Translations under genes and position numbers: made by a program
In this document: positions 17,777 to 25,513 of the stretch, piece by piece
Layout of the letters: each line of letters begins with the position of its first letter
Position numbering within the stretch: position 1 is the stretch's first letter
NCBI GenBank assembly: GCA_937959275.1
Contig: CALGLU010000125.1
Location: 1 to 61,542, forward strand
Direction of reading: 5' to 3'
Length of the DNA: 61,542 bases
DNA from: an uncultured Saprospiraceae bacterium
GTDB lineage: Bacteria > Bacteroidota > Bacteroidia > Chitinophagales > Saprospiraceae
Notes under the pieces: model-generated
Database searches by the model: none
The model's input: only the letters and a program-made list of their open reading frames with translations
Told to the model about the DNA's origin: nothing

Positions 17777-19051
17777 ATGAGTTTTATTGAAGAATTGAGA
17801 TGGCGCGGGATGCTACATGATATGACACCGGGATTAGAAGAGAAATTGGCTGAGGGTATGGCTACTGCCTATATTGGCTTTGATCCGACGGCGGCTTCTT
17901 TAACCATTGGGAATTATGTGCAAATTATGTTGTTGGCATTTTTGCAGCGGCATGGGCATCGGCCTGTCTTTTTGTTAGGTGGGGCGACAGGGCGGATTGG
18001 TGATCCTTCGGGGAAAGATGCGGAGCGGACATTGAAGTCTTATGATGAGTTGGATTCTAACTTAGCCTTTCAGCGAGAGCAGGCGCGAAAGTTTTTGGAT
18101 TTTGATTGTGGGGACAATTCGGCGATGTTTATCAATAACCATGATTTTTATAAGGAGATGAATGTGTTGGATTTTCTGCGTGATGTGGGTAAAAATCTGA
18201 CCGTGAATTACATGTTGAGCAAGGAGTCCGTGAAGAAGCGGCTGGATAGTGGTTTGTCATTTACTGAGTTTAGCTACCAGTTATTGCAGGCGAATGATTT
18301 CTTGTACTTGTACCAACATCATGACTGCATCATCCAGATGGGTGGCTCAGATCAGTGGGGTAATATTACTTCGGGTACAGAATTTATCAGACGTAATGTG
18401 GATGAGGGGAAGGCTTATGCGCTGACGACTCCCCTATTGACGAAGGCGGATGGGAGTAAGTTTGGCAAGTCAGAGGGTGGCAATATATGGTTGGATGAGA
18501 AGATGACGAGTCCGTATAAATTTTATCAGTTTTGGATCAATGCGGCGGATGCTGATCTACAAAAATACTTCAGATACTTTTCATTCAGGTTAAAAGAAGA
18601 GATTGAAGCGTTGGAAGCAGAGCATGCGACGAATCCCAATGCACTCAAACGAATCTTAGCGGAAGAATTGACAAAGCGCATCCATTCAGATAGTGACTAT
18701 GAGTCAGCGATGCAGGTGTCTGAGATTGTCTTTAATCACAAGGCGAGTGCAGAATCACTAAAAGCTATGTCTGAAGCTCAACTGAGTATGATCTCTGATG
18801 AGTTGCCTTTTCATACGGTCTCTCCTGATCAGATCAGTAGTGGAATTGCGCTTGATGAGCTCTTGACTACTACAGGTATCGTAGGTTCTAAAGGAGATGT
18901 GCGAAGAGCGGTAAAGAATAATGCGATTGCTATAAATAAGACTAAAGTGCAGGCGCATGATCATGCTATTTCCTCGACTGATTTATTGCAAGGGAAGTAT
19001 ATTATGATTGAGAATGGGAAGAAGAATAAGTTTATGATTGGTATATCATAA
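17777..19051 (+). CDS. tyrS: Tyrosine--tRNA ligase
   Basis: This 424-residue class Ic synthetase charges tRNA-Tyr. The Rossmann catalytic domain contains DPT (36-38) and the anticipated HIGH motif, here T-I-G-N at 43-46, so both histidines are replaced. The KMSKS loop is KFGKS (228-232). Tyrosine-site text (QLLQANDFLYLYQ and GGSDQWGN) is intact, and a C-terminal S4 RNA-binding domain is present from about 350. The enzyme looks functional despite the altered signature. It has its own candidate promoter box. Confidence 0.96.
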   Translation: MSFIEELRWRGMLHDMTPGLEEKLAEGMATAYIGFDPTAASLTIGNYVQIMLLAFLQRHGHRPVFLLGGATGRIGDPSGKDAERTLKSYDELDSNLAFQREQARKFLDFDCGDNSAMFINNHDFYKEMNVLDFLRDVGKNLTVNYMLSKESVKKRLDSGLSFTEFSYQLLQANDFLYLYQHHDCIIQMGGSDQWGNITSGTEFIRRNVDEGKAYALTTPLLTKADGSKFGKSEGGNIWLDEKMTSPYKFYQFWINAADADLQKYFRYFSFRLKEEIEALEAEHATNPNALKRILAEELTKRIHSDSDYESAMQVSEIVFNHKASAESLKAMSEAQLSMISDELPFHTVSPDQISSGIALDELLTTTGIVGSKGDVRRAVKNNAIAINKTKVQAHDHAISSTDLLQGKYIMIENGKKNKFMIGIS

Positions 19052-21364
19052 TTATTCGCAGCTATCAATATACGCGCAAAATACAGCAGCGCTAGCAACT
19101 TGAAATCCTGCTACTAACTCAACAGATTCACCAGCTGTGTATTCAACAAGTGCACCAGTTGGAATCGTACCATTTGACTCGATTTGATTATTAACATACT
19201 GGCTTGATGTGATCAATGGATTTTTGATTTCTGACAGCTCATCCTGACATGTTTGCGTTGGAGTGATCACTAATATTGCCCATACATCTATTGACCCAAC
19301 ATCAACTGTAGACATCACATTATTCACGAGTATATTTGACAGGTCTGTGGTTTGAACCAGATTAGAATAGGCACTAAATTGATAATCCCCTCGAATCTTA
19401 TCTAATAATATTGAAGCTGAATCTCTTGCTTGTTCGTGCAGAAGGACATTATATGGTTTTGGTGTATATAGTGTTGCGCTAAAGTCTCCATCTATACTGT
19501 AATAATCATGAAGCATCTGGACCGTTGCGGTCGAAGCTGTATCGCCCCAATTAATTAAGTGGACTATAATAGGAGCGTTAGAATCATTAGGCTTTGCTCT
19601 CACGAATGCCACCATTTCTCCATTTGCTGACAACATGCTGATTGGATAATTCCCATTGAATCTAGTGTCTACAATATTAGGATTGGGTGTATAAAAGGCT
19701 GCATCTTCATACGCATCAAAATAAAATGGTATCGCTCTAACAAATCCAAACAAGTCGGCATAATCTTCTGCATGTCCAAAATGACGAATAGAACCATGAA
19801 ACCAAGTATCCCAAGGCACGAAATGATTAGCTCCGACCGCATAAGACGTCGCTATGCTTTGCCTACTAATCCGGATGTGATCCATATCATTCGGATTATA
19901 ATAGAAATCTGTCGTATCATCATCATTGTACTCATCATCCGAGGGTCGATATCTAACGGGGCTGAATATTTGCATCTTAGCCACGCTCCTCGCACGTTTG
20001 CTGATTTGATATAAGGAATCTGGATTTGAAAAATCGCTATATAATTCTCCCATAGCAAAATCAAATGAGTTTGCTATCACCTGATCATTAAACTTATTAC
20101 CATCATTATTCATTGAGAAGCCCAAGTTTGGAATACCTGACTCAGCCACCATTTGGTCATGCATTTCCTGATAAAACAGCTCTGTTGACTGGTAGGCTTC
20201 TGACACAGTTTGATAGCCACTACCAGATTCGTAACAAGCCTCATTCATTAAAGCCAAGAGATAATTAAAGCCTGGTTCATCCATTTGGACTACCACAAGA
20301 AAATCTGTGTCTAGATTCTCGTAGTATCTTCTCGCATGATTCAAATAAATGGATTTAAAGTCATCTTCAGCGACAGATCCGACATACTGTCCGCCACCTT
20401 GATCCATCCATGGCCAAATAAATTTATTCCCTGCCGTATCCATACACCGCCCAAGAGATCTTTCAGTGCCATTAATCACATCTGGTAATTTTGTATTTAG
20501 TGTACCACTATATTTCAAACCCAAAGGCATGATAGAATCCCTAATAAACGATTGATCATTAATATAGGTCCAGTCGAGTCGCGTGGGGTGAAATGATTTA
20601 ATTGCTTCGATCGTCGATTGTTGATATTTATTATGGCCATAAAAACGTCGATATCTACTCGTCAAACAAACATCACTGTATTTTGGTGCACCTTTTGGCA
20701 AAGTGTAGGGCTCCACCAAGTCAGTGAGCAATGGGGTCACGGGGCAGACTTCGGGCTTGTAAACTAATTCAAGATCATCGAAGCGAAACACTTCTGTAAA
20801 GGATTCGGTGACTGAGTGTACGTGAAACGACATGAATTGAATAGCAGCGAGATTCAAGATAGCATCTCCCTGCGGATTATCAGCTCCTCCCCTTCTGACA
20901 AAGTCATCGAAATTGACTTCGCGTTGATGCCAAACATTATGCTCATCAAAAAATTCGTATTTAAATTTTTCTCCACCTTGTTCGATGAGTTCAATGTATA
21001 TCACTCGACTTCCATCTGGTCGTGCAGGTGGCTTACCTATCGTCGTGTCATCTAAAGCAAGATCAACAAATATGAAGTCAAACCTCAGTGCGGTATACTG
21101 ACTCCAATCTTGAGATTGATTTTCAAATGTGGTGTAAACGCCCTTTCTCAGGTAAGAACCATTTGGTTCCAATGCCATTTTTGCAAAGAGTGATTTTGTA
21201 CTTTCAAACGATGTCCCTGATAATCCATAGGAATACGTCATGTTGCTGTCCCAAGGTTCGATATTGACCTCAAAGTCATATAAGGTATCAGTTGAGCATT
21301 GAGAAAAACTGGTAGTTGCTTCAAGTCCAAATAATAGAAACCAAAACATATAAATCGGTCGCAT
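19052..21364 (-). CDS. Large secreted protein, possible carbohydrate-active enzyme
   Basis: The protein has 770 residues when started at ATG 21364, which directly precedes a signal peptide (MFWFLLFGLEATTSFSQ, then C). An upstream ATG at 21469 would add 35 residues and bury the signal. Residues about 25-205 form a beta-rich region like a carbohydrate-binding sandwich. Residues about 230-600 alternate helices and strands, with acidic motifs such as VVVQMDEPG (near 357-365) that would suit a TIM-barrel hydrolase. The C-terminal 60 residues (IPTGALVEYTAGESVELVAGF) resemble the short coathanger-stack motif of Bacteroidota secreted proteins. No known glycoside hydrolase family was recognised. Confidence 0.75.
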   Translation of the reverse strand: MRPIYMFWFLLFGLEATTSFSQCSTDTLYDFEVNIEPWDSNMTYSYGLSGTSFESTKSLFAKMALEPNGSYLRKGVYTTFENQSQDWSQYTALRFDFIFVDLALDDTTIGKPPARPDGSRVIYIELIEQGGEKFKYEFFDEHNVWHQREVNFDDFVRRGGADNPQGDAILNLAAIQFMSFHVHSVTESFTEVFRFDDLELVYKPEVCPVTPLLTDLVEPYTLPKGAPKYSDVCLTSRYRRFYGHNKYQQSTIEAIKSFHPTRLDWTYINDQSFIRDSIMPLGLKYSGTLNTKLPDVINGTERSLGRCMDTAGNKFIWPWMDQGGGQYVGSVAEDDFKSIYLNHARRYYENLDTDFLVVVQMDEPGFNYLLALMNEACYESGSGYQTVSEAYQSTELFYQEMHDQMVAESGIPNLGFSMNNDGNKFNDQVIANSFDFAMGELYSDFSNPDSLYQISKRARSVAKMQIFSPVRYRPSDDEYNDDDTTDFYYNPNDMDHIRISRQSIATSYAVGANHFVPWDTWFHGSIRHFGHAEDYADLFGFVRAIPFYFDAYEDAAFYTPNPNIVDTRFNGNYPISMLSANGEMVAFVRAKPNDSNAPIIVHLINWGDTASTATVQMLHDYYSIDGDFSATLYTPKPYNVLLHEQARDSASILLDKIRGDYQFSAYSNLVQTTDLSNILVNNVMSTVDVGSIDVWAILVITPTQTCQDELSEIKNPLITSSQYVNNQIESNGTIPTGALVEYTAGESVELVAGFQVASAAVFCAYIDSCE

Positions 21365-21516
21365 AGTTAAATGTAAGCATAAAAATGATTCAATAGAATA
21401 GATTAGATCGGCCTGCATTTTCATTAAGATTTGAGGCATAGCTATTTTGATATTGGGGTGTACATGCAAGTAAAGGCAAGATGATTCGAATATTGATGCC
21501 TGAGTATTTTATTCTT

Positions 21517-21575
21517 AGACAAGAGTGTCTGAGGGACGGGACCTTGGTTTCTCAGACAGGAATGTCTGAGGGACG
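21517..21575. repeat. Two direct 22-bp hairpin repeats
   Basis: AGACA-N4-TGTCTGAGGGACG occurs at 21517-21538 and 21554-21575, a 37-bp period. Each copy has its own 5-bp stem (AGACA/TGTCT) with a 4-base loop and the same tail. They lie between the msrB stop and the large secreted-protein start. This looks like a small dispersed intergenic repeat (REP-like). Confidence 0.6.
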
Positions 21576-21580
21576 TTAGG

Positions 21581-22090
21581 TTACTTTTTTTCTACGAAGT
21601 CTAGGGATACTGAGTTGATGCAATAGCGTAAGCCTGTGGGCTCTGGACCATCTGGGAATACATGACCTAAATGGCCTTCGCAGCGCGAGCACATCACCTC
21701 TGTCCGAGGATAACCTAGCAGGTGGTCAGTATCTTCTTTGATATATTCCTTTTTGATTGGCTGATAATAGCTGGGCCAGCCTGTGCCTGATGTAAATTTT
21801 GTGTTGGATGTGAATAAGGGCAATTGGCAGGCGCGGCAAGTGTAGATGCCCTCCTTTTTGTTATCCCATAAATCGCCTGTAAATGATCGCTCTGTCCCCT
21901 TATCACGTATGACATAATATTCCTGATCATTCAATTCAGCTTTCCACTCGGCTTCTGATTTGACGACGGGCTCTATTTTTTCTGGCAGTGCAAAATCCAC
22001 TTCCTCCTCTTGGAAAGCGACATTCTGGGTTTTGGGCGTGCAAGCAATACAAGCACATATCAATAAAGAATATAACAGGCGAAATTTCAT
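21581..22090 (-). CDS. msrB: Peptide-methionine (R)-S-oxide reductase, lipoprotein form
   Basis: This 169-residue MsrB reduces methionine-R-sulfoxide in proteins. The structural-zinc cysteines are C85/C88 and C134/C137, the catalytic C157 is in RYCINS, and GTGWPSYY is present. A lipoprotein signal ends in CIAC (C17), so the enzyme acts in the periplasm on the membrane, not in the cytosol. It is 15 bases downstream of a small membrane-protein gene on the same strand and likely co-transcribed with it. Confidence 0.95.
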   Translation of the reverse strand: MKFRLLYSLLICACIACTPKTQNVAFQEEEVDFALPEKIEPVVKSEAEWKAELNDQEYYVIRDKGTERSFTGDLWDNKKEGIYTCRACQLPLFTSNTKFTSGTGWPSYYQPIKKEYIKEDTDHLLGYPRTEVMCSRCEGHLGHVFPDGPEPTGLRYCINSVSLDFVEKK

Positions 22091-22105
22091 ATTTCTTTTC
22101 TTTAG

Positions 22106-22546
22106 TTAACGATCTCCTCTTAAACTATTGTCTTCCCGCTGGGCTAATTTTACAATAATCCGCATGAAGTTGACAATTGATAAAAAGACCAAATAGCCAA
22201 ATGTAAAAACAAAATACATCCACTTCATCGATCGCGCTTCATAGATGGAGATACCCGTAATCAAATACGCAAGGCCACCAGCCAAGAAAACCAAGATCAC
22301 ATAACTGATGATCGAATGCATCCAATACCGATTGGCGTCCGGCGCATTCAAACTAAATGCGCAATTGAAAATAGCGAAAAATAACAGCATCGAGGCGGAA
22401 ACGAGCCAAGGGAAATGTGGATTCTCAGTTAAAATGCCTAAACGACTCAGCCCTATTCCTCCACCAATCCAAATCAACATTACAAACAAGATCAGTCCAA
22501 TTTGGATGAAGGGTGACATGTGGATATTGATTTCCTTTTCTAGCAT
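22106..22546 (-). CDS. Four-helix integral membrane protein of unknown function
   Basis: This 146-residue protein has four predicted transmembrane segments (about 11-31, 46-64, 78-100, 108-130) and a charged C-terminal tail. No signature was recognised. Met10 (22519) is an alternative start just before the first membrane segment. It precedes msrB by 15 bases, which suggests one transcript and perhaps a membrane role linked to oxidative repair, though that link is only positional. Confidence 0.65.
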   Translation of the reverse strand: MLEKEINIHMSPFIQIGLILFVMLIWIGGGIGLSRLGILTENPHFPWLVSASMLLFFAIFNCAFSLNAPDANRYWMHSIISYVILVFLAGGLAYLITGISIYEARSMKWMYFVFTFGYLVFLSIVNFMRIIVKLAQREDNSLRGDR

Positions 22547-22600
22547 AGAGCGCGTTTATAGATTGAAGATAAGTAAAACACAAGAGTTGGGTATTTGTTG

Positions 22601-22714
22601 AAGTGGGCAGTGGATAGTTGGCAGTGGGACGTGGGAAGTGGGAAGTGTGAAGTGGACTGTGGACAGTGGACAGTGACGAAGTGGACAGTGGATAATGGAT
22701 AGTGACGAAGTGGT
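22601..22714. repeat. Degenerate GTGGACAGTGG simple-sequence tract
   Basis: About 114 bases consist of imperfect copies of AGTGGACAGTGG/AGTGGGAAGTGG, strongly strand-asymmetric (G+T+A on plus, almost no C). No coding function is visible, although frames stay open by composition. The remainder of the 350-base gap up to the rimO stop holds only one short dyad (CAAGG..CCTTG, 22780-22799). Confidence 0.7.
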
Positions 22715-22896
22715 GTTCTTTTTGAAAAGGTATTTTGTTTAAAAGGACTCGAAAACGCCTTCTGTCGTCTTGACTGGCACAAGGCACTAAAGTACCTTGG
22801 ATTGAGTAATTGGTGCTATGAGACAACTGCACTATCTATCCCGACGTTCGCTTTGCTTAGTGCGAGGATTTCCGCTTCGCTCCAATTATTACTAAT

Positions 22897-24210
22897 TTAA
22901 TCTTCCACAAAATCGCCAATCAGATCATATTCCTGAGCATCGGTGATGAGCACTGATCTGAAGTCGCCTATCCGCGCATAGCCCTTGCCTGCATCAATCA
23001 AGACTTCGTTGTCTACTTCTGGTGAATCGTAAAGTGTTCGGCCATAAAAATGATCTCCTTCTTTTCTGTCTATCAAAACCTGGAAAACCTGCCCAATCTT
23101 AGCTTGATTCTTACGAAGTGAAATCTCTTGTTGAATAGCCATGACCTGATTGGATCGATCGACTTTAACTTCTGGTGGAATATCATCTGCTAAATCATGC
23201 GCAGAGGTACCCTCTTCATGTGAATATTGGAAAACACCTAATCTATCAAATTCTTGTGCTTTGATAAACGAACAGAGATCATTGAATTCTTCTTCAGTCT
23301 CACCTGGAAAACCGACGAGCATTGTTGTCCTGATATGAATATTGGGGACAGTCGCTCTAGCATGATCCAATAAAGTGGTCATTTCTGCTTGTGTAATTTG
23401 ACGACGCATCCGGTGAAGGACAGCATCGTTAGCGTGTTGGAGTGGAATATCTAAATACGGACATACTTTTTTAGATGATGCCATCACGTCGAAAATGTCA
23501 AGTGGAAATTTTGACGGATAAGCATAGTGTAATCGAATCCAATCGATCCCTTCTACTTCTTCTAGTGCTTGTAGTAAATCTCCAAGACGTCTTTGTTTGT
23601 AGATATCCAATCCGTAATAGGTCAACTCTTGAGCGATCAGCATGATTTCCTTCACACCAATTCTAGCTAGACTTTTTGCCTCATCCACTAAAGACTCAAT
23701 CGTCCTCGATACATGTCCTCCTCTCATCAATGGAATCGCACAAAATGAGCAAGTCCGGTTACAACCTTCTGAGATTTTGAGATAAGCGTAATGGCTTGGC
23801 GTGCTTATCCGCCTCTCCCCGATCAACTCATGTTGGTAATCAACATTAAACTTTGCCAGTAAGCCTGGCAACTCCATCGTACCAAAGAAAGCATCTACCT
23901 CCGGGATCTCTTCTTCTAAATCATTCTTATAGCGATGAGAGAGACAGCCCGTCACATACAGTTTTTCAATATTGCCTTCAGCTTTTTGATCAGCATAAGC
24001 CAATATCGTATTAATGGATTCTTCTTTTGCCGTTTCAATAAAGCCGCAAGTATTTACAATGATGATATTGGCATCTTGCTCTTTAGCTTCATGTTCTACT
24101 TGTATATCATTGGCACTCAATTGGGTAATGATATTTTCAGAATCAACTAAATTCTTTGAACAGCCTAATGTGATGACATTTACTTTGTCTTTTTTTACCT
24201 TCGTCTTCAT
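22897..24210 (-). CDS. rimO: Ribosomal protein S12 methylthiotransferase
   Basis: This 437-residue radical-SAM enzyme adds a methylthio group to an aspartate of ribosomal protein S12. The N-terminal UPF0004 domain carries the auxiliary cluster cysteines C17, C55 and C89. The radical-SAM CxxxCxxC is C150/C154/C157 in SEGCNRTCSFC. A C-terminal TRAM domain follows (from about 370). The motif GCSKNLVDSE distinguishes RimO from MiaB. A candidate -7 box lies only eight bases before the ATG, so the mRNA may be nearly leaderless. Confidence 0.96.
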   Translation of the reverse strand: MKTKVKKDKVNVITLGCSKNLVDSENIITQLSANDIQVEHEAKEQDANIIIVNTCGFIETAKEESINTILAYADQKAEGNIEKLYVTGCLSHRYKNDLEEEIPEVDAFFGTMELPGLLAKFNVDYQHELIGERRISTPSHYAYLKISEGCNRTCSFCAIPLMRGGHVSRTIESLVDEAKSLARIGVKEIMLIAQELTYYGLDIYKQRRLGDLLQALEEVEGIDWIRLHYAYPSKFPLDIFDVMASSKKVCPYLDIPLQHANDAVLHRMRRQITQAEMTTLLDHARATVPNIHIRTTMLVGFPGETEEEFNDLCSFIKAQEFDRLGVFQYSHEEGTSAHDLADDIPPEVKVDRSNQVMAIQQEISLRKNQAKIGQVFQVLIDRKEGDHFYGRTLYDSPEVDNEVLIDAGKGYARIGDFRSVLITDAQEYDLIGDFVED

Positions 24211-24217
24211 CCGAATG

Positions 24218-24225
24218 CAAAGATA
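24218..24225 (-). promoter_or_regulatory. Candidate -7 box of rimO
   Basis: Read on the minus strand this is TATCTTTG followed by CATTCGG and then the rimO ATG at 24210. The box matches TANNTTTG exactly, like the tRNA-Lys promoter, but no TTG lies 19 bases upstream. If used, transcription would begin within about two bases of the start codon. Confidence 0.45.
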
Positions 24226-24255
24226 CTTTTATCCACTATAAGACGTTGTTTTGTT

Positions 24256-24951
24256 ATGGTTTTCAAAAAATATTTCTATACCGCACTATTTCTGATATTG
24301 ACCCAATGCATCTTTGGACAAATAGGCGTTATTGCTCGCTATTCTTCTAATAACTTCAATGATTGGTCTGGTATTACCAGAGCTGCTAGTGGCGGTCCTA
24401 TCTGGGAAAACCACCTAGAATTTGGAGTAGATTACTGGTTTAAGCCAGGAGAATACAGAGCTGAATATATGGTAGAGCTCAGTTATATCAATAAAACCAC
24501 GACTCTAGACACCCGAGAATACAGTCTAACGGGTTATGTATTTGGAGTTAAATCAAATCTGTACATTTTTGACTTCTTGGGTGATTGTGATTGTCCTACC
24601 TTTAAAAAACAGGGCGGATTATTTAAAAAAGGCTTCTTTCTACAATGGAATGCTCATGCTGGATATTGGCATAAAGACGTTAATATATTTACTGAAGGTG
24701 ATCCTAATATGGCCATAGATGTTGGTCTAGGAGCTGGTATCGACATAGGCATTTCTGAACTGTTGACAATTTCTCCAGTTATAAGCTATCAATATTTTCC
24801 ATGGTTAACCTGGGAACAATTAGGTCTCAGACATGGAATCGGGGGCATAGAGAACCTAAACGCCAAGATTAATGCAAGTATGTTTAAAATTGGCGTCCGC
24901 ATAGGTTTTAGACCTGACTTTTTAAAAGAGCAACGAGTGTTAAATCGATAG
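24256..24951 (+). CDS. Exported beta-rich protein, possibly outer-membrane barrel
   Basis: This 231-residue protein has a signal peptide (YFYTALFLILTQCIFG, cleavage near GQ) followed by alternating amphipathic strands with aromatic residues, e.g. YWFKPGEYRAEYMVELSYI and FLQWNAHAGYWHKD, which suit an eight-to-ten-strand barrel. A short CDCP motif near residue 114 could be a loop disulfide. No named family was recognised. It is divergent from rimO (45-base gap) and precedes a small lipoprotein gene by 73 bases. Confidence 0.7.
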   Translation: MVFKKYFYTALFLILTQCIFGQIGVIARYSSNNFNDWSGITRAASGGPIWENHLEFGVDYWFKPGEYRAEYMVELSYINKTTTLDTREYSLTGYVFGVKSNLYIFDFLGDCDCPTFKKQGGLFKKGFFLQWNAHAGYWHKDVNIFTEGDPNMAIDVGLGAGIDIGISELLTISPVISYQYFPWLTWEQLGLRHGIGGIENLNAKINASMFKIGVRIGFRPDFLKEQRVLNR

Positions 24952-25024
24952 CATTTAAGGACTCTTTAAGGAACTTTATCAGAGAGAATCGTGTCTTTTC
25001 AAGGTAAGCATGTATTCTTGCACT

Positions 25025-25492
25025 ATGAAGTTAGTTTTAGCACTCATCATTGGTCTTGGCCTTATTATTCTCTATACTCAGTGTAAGTCTTCTGATGTCC
25101 TATCTCCAGAATTATTTGATAAGCGCAAAATCACCTTTGGTTCAGGTGGAGGTTTTGCTGGAAAAATGACAAAATATTGTCTTCTCGAAAATGGTCAGTT
25201 ATTTGGAAAAAATTCTAACATGGAAGAATGGCAATCTATGGATACGCTTAAAAAAGATCAAGTCAAGCAATACTTCAACCAAATAGAAAACCTACAGCTA
25301 CTTGATCTACATTTCAATAACCCAGGCAATTGGTCCTATTTTATCACTATTGAAGATGGAGTAAAACAGCATAAAATCCAGTGGAGCATGGAGCAGAAAC
25401 CAGCACAATCCAATGTGCTGTCTTTTTATAATATTCTTAATGAACAAGTAAAGTCTTATCCGCCATTCAAAGCGGACAACCCGGTTAGATAA
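25025..25492 (+). CDS. Small lipoprotein of unknown function
   Basis: The protein has 155 residues from ATG 25025; an ATG at 25010 would add five residues ahead of the signal. The signal MKLVLALIIGLGLIILYTQC ends in a lipobox cysteine. The mature domain is mixed alpha-beta with GSGGGFAGKMTKYCLLENGQ near residues 34-53, a pattern seen in small lipoproteins of Bacteroidota that I cannot name. It lies 21 bases upstream of the M4 protease gene, so the two are probably co-transcribed; a chaperone or inhibitor role for the protease is conceivable but unsupported. Confidence 0.7.
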   Translation: MKLVLALIIGLGLIILYTQCKSSDVLSPELFDKRKITFGSGGGFAGKMTKYCLLENGQLFGKNSNMEEWQSMDTLKKDQVKQYFNQIENLQLLDLHFNNPGNWSYFITIEDGVKQHKIQWSMEQKPAQSNVLSFYNILNEQVKSYPPFKADNPVR

Positions 25493-25513
25493 ATTTTAAT
25501 ATTTACACTATAT

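Noticed and set aside
19052-21469. Longer start (ATG 21469) for the large secreted protein
   Set aside because: It would place 35 polar residues ahead of a clear signal peptide that begins at ATG 21364.
22425-22832. 135-codon and 80-codon minus-strand frames across the G/T-rich tract
   Set aside because: Their Ser/His/Pro-rich repeats (HYPLSTVH-like) are direct translations of the simple-sequence DNA.
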